Positions 57,592-64,000 of a stretch of 64,000 nucleotides of DNA are shown piece by piece. This stretch comes from Candidatus Methylospira mobilis (GTDB lineage Bacteria; Pseudomonadota; Gammaproteobacteria; Methylococcales; Methylococcaceae). Both the position numbers and the translations under genes were made by a program. The notes under the pieces are model-generated. The model was not told the origin of the DNA, made no database searches, and saw only the letters and a list, made by a program, of their open reading frames with translations. How positions within the stretch are numbered: position 1 is the first letter of the stretch; every line of letters begins with the position of its first letter. The DNA lies in assembly GCF_009498235.1 (NCBI RefSeq), contig NZ_CP044205.1:3349389-3413388 (forward strand), in the 5' to 3' direction.

Positions 57592-60500
57592 TCAGGCCTG
57601 AAACCCCTGGTTGTCGGGCCGAACAGGCTTCGACAGACTCTGCCCGGAACAGAGCTTGTTGGTAAATGCCGCTTTTAGCGTAACGGGTAACTCGAAAACG
57701 ACAGCTATGCCACCCAGAGGCGAGGTTTCAATCTCTATGTTACCCCCCATACTCTCGACTATGCGACGCGCGATGGCCAAGCCGATACCGATACCGCCTG
57801 CGGGCCTGGTCGCCAAACGCTCGAACACTTCGAACACGCGCGTCCGGTATTCTGCTGGAATACCGGGACCATTATCTTCCACCCGCAGATAGGTCACGGT
57901 TTCCCGTTGCCCGCCGCTGACACGGATCCGTGTTTGCGCCTCAGGCAGCCTGTGAGTGAGGGCATTGTCGAGCAGAACTTCCAACAGATCGATGAATCGG
58001 GGTTTATCCAACAGGACGAGCGGCAAAACTCCGGTTTCCAGCGTCGCATCGGCGGCGGCCAGACGGGGAGCGAATCGCCGCGACAGCTCGGCCAATATTG
58101 AAGCGGTATCCTGCATCGCCACCTGTCCACGAGGAACGCCGGCCGAAAGATAATGCTCTATGCCTCGCACCAAATCACGCATCAGAACACCGCTTTGCTC
58201 AATGTAAATCAGTGACTGCCGGGCCTCCTCGTCATCAAGGCGGTCGCCCAGGCGGATACGCAGGCGTTGGGCGTAGGAGACCAGCCGCCGAGCCGGCTCT
58301 TGCAAATGATGCGCGGAAATCTCGGCAAATCGCTGTAGTTCGGTCTGGCTTAACTCCAGCTCCCTTATCAGGCTGCGCGCATAAAGTTCGCTTTCGCGCA
58401 ACGCATTTTCCATCTTTTTGCGCTCGGTGATATCGCGGGCGATTTTCGAAGCGCCGACGACCCGGCCTGCCTTGTCGCGGATAGGCGAGACAGTGACGGA
58501 AATGTCGATCCGGCGGCCGTCCTTACAGACGCGTTCCGTTTCATAAGGCTTGACCGATTTGCCGGACCCGATGGCGGCGAGCAATATGTCTTCCTCGTCG
58601 CGGCGCTCGGCAGGAATGAGGACAAGTGCCGATTGCCCAATGATGTCCTCCGCCGTGTAGCCGAAAACCTTTTCCGCGGCCCGGTTCCAACTGGTGACGA
58701 TGCCGTCCAGCGTCTTGCCAATGATGGCATCCTCGGACGATTCGACGATGGCTGCCATCAGCGTCCGCTCTTTCTGCAACCCCTCTTCCGCCGACTCCTT
58801 CGCCAATCTCAGAGCCTCCTCGGCTCTCTTCCGCTCGGCGACCTCTGCGCGAAGATGTTCGGTGGCTCGCACCTGTTCTCCCGCCTGTCTTTCCACCTCG
58901 ATTTGCATCTGGGCTCTGGCCGACTGGAGAGCCAGTCTACGAAGACGTTGAACCTGTTTTTCCAGTAGGGTATTGCGTGTTTGCTCAGCCGGCATGTCGT
59001 CAATATCCGGCGAATGGGTTAGCTCACTCTCCAGCCAGCGACGATATTCGTTTTCCATCGCCTGGAGTTTGGCCTTGGAACCCCAGCGTTCAAAGCAGAT
59101 ATAGGCCTGCTGCCAGTATATCTGGGCTAATCGGCCGCTGCCGCATTCTTGCCAGAAACGAGCCGCCCGCTCGTTCGCGATGCCTTCCCACTGGACAAAG
59201 CCACCTGCCCCGGCTCGGTCGATAGCCTGCTCATAGCACGCCATGGCCTCCGTGGCGCGGCGGTCGAGCCGAGCCAGTTCCGCAGCCGCCAGCTGATACT
59301 GGTGCTCGAAATTTTCCGGGCAATAATCCGTCCAGAGGCGAAGCTGGGCAATGATCCACTCCAGTTCGGCGCGCCGTTCGGCCTGTCGCCTTTCGTCCGC
59401 ATCCGGCGCAAGCGCCGTGAGGATGAGCAGGCGCGCAAAGCGATGCTCCGGCCAGGGCAGCAGTCCCTGCATGCCCACCGTGTAGAGGATAGCTTCCGCC
59501 TGACCGGACATTTCCAGGGCGGCATCGTAACGGCCCAGCAGCAGCAGGGAGAAGGTCTTCAGGATCTTGTAGATACAGGTGACCTGGATGTTGCGGTGCG
59601 CCTCGACCGCCCCCAGATAGTCGACTTCCGACAAGGATTCGCATCCGGATGTATTTTCTTCAGCGTCCGAAAGAGAAGAAAATATCCGTAGCCCCCCCTC
59701 CAGAAGATCAATGGCCCATTGGTTGAAGCGTGTCCGGGTAAAAGCGAGCGAGCGTTGCGATTCTTCAATCAGATCGTCCAAGGCAACGCCCTGGTAGAAG
59801 CGGCAATACATGTTGTGCCCGAAGGCATAGGCGGTATATTGCAGGTTACCCGATTGCAGGCCGATTTCACAGGCCTCGGCATAGTCTTCGCTCCCTCTTT
59901 TGAGAGGGTGGAACCAGTGCCGTACCGAGCTGCCGAACATCAGCGCGTACACACTCCGGTCGGAAGGAGAGTGGAAAGTATGGGTCATGAGCCGCGTAGC
60001 GAGTTCACCGAACTCTCTCGCGAGGGCAAGGTCATTGGCGACCCAGCAGAGCAGCCCTGCAAAAGCGGGATGACTGTAGCCCACCTGCTCGATATTGCCG
60101 TAGCGGAGCGTCAGGTTGACCACCTTCGGCACGATCACGCCCCAGAGCCGCTGGTGCGAACGGTAACAAGGCGGCCCCATGGTGATGAGTATCTTCGCTG
60201 CCATGCGCATCTCCGGATGATTCATGACCGGCAAATCGGCGAGCGAGGCGACCGAGCGGCCCATAAGACTGCGGCGCACGAGGTCGATCTCGGTCTCGCA
60301 CGCTGTCTCATAGCCTTTCTCGGGAAGGATGATCCCAAGGGCGGCCAAGGCGAGCTGGCCCGCGGCAATAGCCTCCGGGTAGCGGGCCAGCAGGGTATTC
60401 TGGACAATCAGGATATTGAGTACTCCCGCTTTCTCAATCGGTGTGCGGGCGTGGGCTGCCGCCTGCTCGACGCATTGTTCGGCCGCTGTCCGGTCTCCTT

Positions 60501-62061
60501 CGAGAAATTCGCTTTCCGCCCATTCCTGCAATAACGAAAGCGCCAGTTCGTGGCGGGTGCTCCAGAGATGTTCGGCAAAGGAGGGAATTGCGAGGAAATG
60601 ACCCGCCGCGCGATGAAACTGGAGAGCCGCCCGGTAGGCGGTGGCGGCCCGGGCCTTGCATGCCGCAGCCACATTCAGTTCGACTGCCTGTACCTGTTCG
60701 GCGGTATCCTCTATCAGCAGTTGTCCGATGTTCAGGTGCTCGGCTACCTCAAACAATCGTTCGGCCAGTTGTTCCGGGCCAAGGCGGGCCAGAAGCAGCC
60801 GGCCGATCTCCAGACGGACCGAAGGCAGATCTTCGGAAGGGATCAATCCATAGGCGGCTTGTTGCACCCGGTCGTGGACGAACATGAATCCTGGCGGCGC
60901 GTCATCCCCAGCCGTCGGCACAACCATTTCCTGAGTGGCGAGCAGGAGGGACCGGCATTCGTCAGGACTCCGCCCGCTGATGACCGCCAGGCTGCCCAGG
61001 TCGAAATGACTGCCCAGGCACGCCGCCCGGGCGAGCAGATCCCGGCTGCCTTGATCAAGACGAAGGAGCCGAAGACGAAAGAGTTCCACCACGTCCTCGG
61101 GCAGTCCGGCAACGCCTGCTGTTTCCATCGTCCAGCGCCAGCAATCGCTGCGCTGGTCGAAAAGAATCAAGCCGAAATCGTGAAGAAATGCAAGCGAAGC
61201 CTGCGTGAAAAAAGGATTGCCTCCGGTCCGGCTGTGGATGAATTTGGCGAGCGCTTCGGGATTTTCGACCGCTGGCTGGAGCAGGTCTTTCACCCAGGCC
61301 GTCACCTCCTTCACCCCAAGGTTGCCTATCTCGATAACGCTGACCGGAATGTTCTGGCGGCGGAGCTCTTCCACGGTGACGACCAGCGGATGAGCGCGAT
61401 CCACCTCGTTGTCCCGATAGGGAGCGATCATCAGCAAATAACGGAGAGTGGTTCCTATCTGCAACTGTTTGAGCAGTTCGAAAGAAGCGGTGTCCGCCCA
61501 CTGCCAGTCATCGATAAACAGCACCACCGGATGTTCGGGCCGGCAGACCGCAGCAAAGAAGTTTCTAAGAACACCTGCAAAGCGATGTCTGGCCTCCAGC
61601 GGACTGATCTCCGTCACCACCGGCTGTGGGCCGAGCAGGGAATCGAATTCCGGGACCAGATCGACCAGCAGACGGCCCAGGAAACCCACCGCCTGCTGCA
61701 ATGTGGATTTCCATTGCTGTCGCAATGGCTCGTCCTCGGATTGCAATTCGCGGGCGAGTCCGGCCAGGGCCTGCCTGAGCGCGAAGTACGGGATATTCTG
61801 CTGGTACTGGTTGAACTTGCCCTGAAGGAAAAAACCATTCCGGTTCCGTACCGGTCTTCGAATCTCCTGCACCAGGGCGCTCTTCCCCACCCCGGAATAA
61901 CCGGGTACCAGAACTATTTCGCCCTGTCCAACGCTGATCCGGTCAAACGATTCCATGAGGGAGGCGGCAGCCTGTTCGCGGCCATACAGACGATGCGGCC
62001 TTGCAAGCCGTCTTGTCCAGTCGCCCGGGTCCATGGGACTAGCCTGGGCGTACGAGTTCAT
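57592..62061 (-). CDS. Giant AAA-ATPase/PAS/histidine kinase without Ser/Thr kinase head
   Basis: 1489 residues. An AAA_16/STAND-type ATPase follows the start: LYGREQAAASL, Walker A GYSGVGKS at 54-61, Walker B VVLFIDDWQWAD near 186. A long helical TPR-like region covers about 430-1040 and a coiled coil about 1045-1100. PAS lies at about 1100-1220 (VESSEDAIIG, GYTAEDIIG, ITERKK). HisKA has H-box SAHHLQEPARRL, and the HATPase has LLDNALTH, VEDNGPGIP and GIGIGLAIARRI. Proteins of this design usually begin with a Ser/Thr kinase domain of about 280 residues; here the protein starts only about 23 residues before the ATPase, so that head is absent. No receiver domain. Confidence 0.9.
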   Translation of the reverse strand: MNSYAQASPMDPGDWTRRLARPHRLYGREQAAASLMESFDRISVGQGEIVLVPGYSGVGKSALVQEIRRPVRNRNGFFLQGKFNQYQQNIPYFALRQALAGLARELQSEDEPLRQQWKSTLQQAVGFLGRLLVDLVPEFDSLLGPQPVVTEISPLEARHRFAGVLRNFFAAVCRPEHPVVLFIDDWQWADTASFELLKQLQIGTTLRYLLMIAPYRDNEVDRAHPLVVTVEELRRQNIPVSVIEIGNLGVKEVTAWVKDLLQPAVENPEALAKFIHSRTGGNPFFTQASLAFLHDFGLILFDQRSDCWRWTMETAGVAGLPEDVVELFRLRLLRLDQGSRDLLARAACLGSHFDLGSLAVISGRSPDECRSLLLATQEMVVPTAGDDAPPGFMFVHDRVQQAAYGLIPSEDLPSVRLEIGRLLLARLGPEQLAERLFEVAEHLNIGQLLIEDTAEQVQAVELNVAAACKARAATAYRAALQFHRAAGHFLAIPSFAEHLWSTRHELALSLLQEWAESEFLEGDRTAAEQCVEQAAAHARTPIEKAGVLNILIVQNTLLARYPEAIAAGQLALAALGIILPEKGYETACETEIDLVRRSLMGRSVASLADLPVMNHPEMRMAAKILITMGPPCYRSHQRLWGVIVPKVVNLTLRYGNIEQVGYSHPAFAGLLCWVANDLALAREFGELATRLMTHTFHSPSDRSVYALMFGSSVRHWFHPLKRGSEDYAEACEIGLQSGNLQYTAYAFGHNMYCRFYQGVALDDLIEESQRSLAFTRTRFNQWAIDLLEGGLRIFSSLSDAEENTSGCESLSEVDYLGAVEAHRNIQVTCIYKILKTFSLLLLGRYDAALEMSGQAEAILYTVGMQGLLPWPEHRFARLLILTALAPDADERRQAERRAELEWIIAQLRLWTDYCPENFEHQYQLAAAELARLDRRATEAMACYEQAIDRAGAGGFVQWEGIANERAARFWQECGSGRLAQIYWQQAYICFERWGSKAKLQAMENEYRRWLESELTHSPDIDDMPAEQTRNTLLEKQVQRLRRLALQSARAQMQIEVERQAGEQVRATEHLRAEVAERKRAEEALRLAKESAEEGLQKERTLMAAIVESSEDAIIGKTLDGIVTSWNRAAEKVFGYTAEDIIGQSALVLIPAERRDEEDILLAAIGSGKSVKPYETERVCKDGRRIDISVTVSPIRDKAGRVVGASKIARDITERKKMENALRESELYARSLIRELELSQTELQRFAEISAHHLQEPARRLVSYAQRLRIRLGDRLDDEEARQSLIYIEQSGVLMRDLVRGIEHYLSAGVPRGQVAMQDTASILAELSRRFAPRLAAADATLETGVLPLVLLDKPRFIDLLEVLLDNALTHRLPEAQTRIRVSGGQRETVTYLRVEDNGPGIPAEYRTRVFEVFERLATRPAGGIGIGLAIARRIVESMGGNIEIETSPLGGIAVVFELPVTLKAAFTNKLCSGQSLSKPVRPDNQGFQA

Positions 62062-62063
62062 GA

Positions 62064-62402
62064 TCAGGAAATCCGTTCATGCAAAGACTTTTCATGTGAG
62101 GGTGTCCTCGGCAATTCAAACCAGGAGGTGCTGCCGCAGCTTTCACCCGCCAATTCCACGCCTATCCTGCCGCCATGATGATGCTCCACAATTGTACGGC
62201 ACAGAGCCAAGCCAATCCCGGCGTATATCCTTCCGTAAACCGCGGCTCCCATCAGGACGGAACAGAACGTTACCCAGGTAATGCCCGACCCGAGGATATA
62301 GAAAGACCCGATACGGACCAACGCGGCGACGGCAAATAGATAGGGGTTCACCTTCATTTTGAAAAGAAACAGCTTCTCCACGCTACACACTGCCGGTTTC
62401 AT
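62064..62402 (-). pseudogene. Chimeric fragment: membrane segment joined to a kinase tail
   Basis: A 112-codon frame whose second half (GIGLALCRTIVEHHHGGRIG then VELAGESCGSTSWFELP) is a degraded third copy of the HATPase end of the kinases at 50830 and 54078, including a one-codon His insertion. The first half (MKVNPYLFAVAALVRIGSFY, then GSGITWVTFCSVLMG) is two hydrophobic segments unrelated to those kinases. The rest of the kinase (HisKA, N-box) is missing. It looks like debris of recombination between kinase genes; a small expressed membrane protein cannot be ruled out. Confidence 0.75.
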
Positions 62403-64000
62403 GAAGTGCGTTCAGTATGGCCGGATAATCGAAATTTTCCGCGAGCAGGAACAATATGCGGCTTAACTCGACATCCGTTTTACCGGCCTGCTGTATGGCC
62501 GAGCCGATGCGTTCGCTGTCCAGACTCTCCAGGGCTTCCCTGAGTTCTTCGCGCAATGCCTCCGGTAATTCGATCAGCATCGAAGACGTCAGCGTTACAG
62601 GCATACTGTATTCCGCAGCCATATCGGAATGGTAGAGGTATTTGACGCCCAGTTGACGCGCCAGGCTGTCATAGATTTCTTCGAAACGGTAAGGTTTGCG
62701 CACGAAGTCGTCCATCCCGGCATCAAGCATTTCCTGTTGTTGTTCCATGAACGCCGAAGCGGTTACCGCAACGATCTTTACCGTCTGTCCCTCGGGCAGC
62801 CGGCGAATGCATCTGGCGGCTTCCTCGCCGTTCATGACCGGCATGCGCCTGTCCATCCAGATCAGGTCGGGATGCCAATCCTGGAAGAGCTTCACGCACT
62901 GCTCGCCGTTCTCCACCACTTTCACATCAAGACCGATGGCGGTCATCAGCCTGCTGAGCAGCAACTGATTTTCATATTGATCCTCGGCGATCAGGATACG
63001 GTAGCCGGGCTGTCCCGGAGCAAGCCCCACCACATCGCCGTGTTTATTGTGCTCCGGCTTGACGGTATCGGCTATGCTGGCCGCCTCCACCGGCAATTCC
63101 ACTCGGAACCGCGACCCCTTGCCCGGCATGCTTTCGACGGCGATGGTTCCTCCCATAAGCTGCACGAACTGGCGGGTGATGCTCAACCCAAGGCCTGTGC
63201 CGCGCTGCATCGCTCCCTCCGCCAGTTGCACGAAGGGTTCGAACAGGCGTTGCCGGTCTTCCGGGCTGATGCCGGGGCCGGAATCCTCGACTTCCACCAC
63301 CAGGGTCGGCAAAGCACAACGTTTCACGCCCAGCCGGATGGTTACTCCGCCCTGTTCGGTAAATTTCACCGCGTTGCTGACCAGATTGACCAAAATCTGG
63401 CGCAGGCGCGCTTCGTCGCCCTTGATGTAGCGCGGAAAATCGGAATCCTGGTCGAGCAGGAGTTGCAGTCCTTTTTCCCTGGCGCGTAACTGCATCATCG
63501 TTGCGACATCCCTCACCATTCCGCCCAGGTCAAACGGGGCGATCACCAACTGCTGACGCCCTGCCTCGATTTTTGCCATCTCCAGCACATCGTTGATCAG
63601 GCTCAGCAGATGCTCCCCGCTACGATTGATGACATCGAGATTGCCGCGCTGACTTTCGGTCGCGCCCGGGTCGCGGCGCATCATGCTGGAGAAACCGAGT
63701 ATCGCATTCAGCGGAGTGCGCAGCTCGTGGCTCATATTGGCCAGAAAAAGGGTTTTGGCATGATTGGCGGCCTCGGCCGCGTCGCGCGCCAGCAGTAGTT
63801 CCCCGGTACGTTGCCGGATCGTTTCCTCCAGTTGATCCTTGTAACGTATGAGCTCTTCCTCTGCCCGCTTGCGTTCGGCCTGCGAACGCAGTGCGGTGAT
63901 ACCGAAAGCCAGATCATTCGCCAACTCATTCAGCACCCCGGCTTCCCGGTCATCGAATGCGTTCCCCTCGCCTGCATAGACGCTTAATGCGCCATACGTC
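62383..64000 (-). CDS. GAF-hybrid histidine kinase (5' end beyond window)
   Basis: 539 residues are visible; the frame is open to the right edge, where TYGALSVYAGEGNAFDDREA is the end of a GAF domain, so the apparent GTG at 63936 is internal. Then a coiled coil, HisKA (FLANMSHELRTPLNAILGFS), HATPase (LVNLVSNAVKFTEQGG, VEDSGPGISPED, GTGLGLSITRQFVQLMGG), and a receiver domain (ILIAEDQYENQLLL, phospho-acceptor Asp in LIWMDRRMPVMNG, FVRKPYR). A C-terminal helical tail of about 95 residues lacks an obvious Hpt histidine motif. It is the most upstream of the same-strand signalling genes. Confidence 0.92.
   Translation of the reverse strand, partial: TYGALSVYAGEGNAFDDREAGVLNELANDLAFGITALRSQAERKRAEEELIRYKDQLEETIRQRTGELLLARDAAEAANHAKTLFLANMSHELRTPLNAILGFSSMMRRDPGATESQRGNLDVINRSGEHLLSLINDVLEMAKIEAGRQQLVIAPFDLGGMVRDVATMMQLRAREKGLQLLLDQDSDFPRYIKGDEARLRQILVNLVSNAVKFTEQGGVTIRLGVKRCALPTLVVEVEDSGPGISPEDRQRLFEPFVQLAEGAMQRGTGLGLSITRQFVQLMGGTIAVESMPGKGSRFRVELPVEAASIADTVKPEHNKHGDVVGLAPGQPGYRILIAEDQYENQLLLSRLMTAIGLDVKVVENGEQCVKLFQDWHPDLIWMDRRMPVMNGEEAARCIRRLPEGQTVKIVAVTASAFMEQQQEMLDAGMDDFVRKPYRFEEIYDSLARQLGVKYLYHSDMAAEYSMPVTLTSSMLIELPEALREELREALESLDSERIGSAIQQAGKTDVELSRILFLLAENFDYPAILNALHETGSV

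Noticed and set aside
60550..62178. 542-codon plus-strand frame
   Set aside because: Antisense to the giant AAA kinase; composition follows that gene's codon pattern and it has no domain of its own.

Overview
The window reads as chromosome of a Gram-negative gammaproteobacterium. The support is fabA-fabB with the anaerobic-type unsaturated fatty acid pathway, minCDE, ttcA, dut-coaBC-argB, the yggS/proC/yggT set, two outer-membrane barrels with terminal Phe, and several lipoprotein or Sec signals. The gene style (degenerate EAL protein, many large PAS/GAF sensor kinases, REP-type palindromes, RAYT remnant, ChrA, YezD next to Sbp) resembles environmental methanotroph-like lineages such as Methylococcales. 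That placement is inference only: no methane monooxygenase, rRNA or tRNA gene lies here.

Layout. 1-5.1 kb: left-truncated EAL-like protein, yezD and sbp (sulfate), an alginate-export-type porin. 5.1-6.9 kb: a nested-palindrome element and a decayed IS4-family insertion sequence. 7.2-12.6 kb: an mlaC-like gene, hemB, a membrane protein, aroE, a small kdp-leader duplication, an orphan gene and an orphan ntrC-type regulator. 12.9-21.8 kb: a full Kdp potassium locus (small membrane ORF, kdpF, kdpA, kdpB, kdpC, a two-TM K+ channel, kdpD, kdpE). 22-30 kb: marC, an AT-rich orphan, a YjfB-type small protein, and a four-gene envelope-sensing operon (barrel protein, lone periplasmic binding protein, histidine kinase, HD-GYP response regulator), then a RAYT transposase remnant. 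30-36 kb: chrA, ttcA, fabB, fabA, PHP nuclease, tag. 36-43 kb: cspA-deaD, a cysteine synthase pseudogene, minCDE, yicC. 43-50.7 kb: a lone pstS, coaBC-dut-argB, and yggS-proC-yggT split by repeats.

50.8-64 kb is the most unusual part: about 13 kb of same-strand signalling genes. In transcription order these are a GAF-hybrid kinase (runs off the right end), a chimeric kinase-tail fragment, a 1489-residue AAA-ATPase/histidine kinase lacking the usual Ser/Thr kinase head, the C-terminal remnant of a corrinoid-binding protein, a UroD/MtaA-like methyltransferase that has lost its zinc cysteines, a kinase with a DUF1638-like N-terminus, a PhnD-like lipoprotein with no transporter, and a second membrane kinase with a nearly duplicated catalytic module. 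I suggest a corrinoid or one-carbon sensing network built from recycled methyltransferase parts; this is inference from gene content.

No CRISPR array, tRNA, rRNA or convincing riboswitch was seen.
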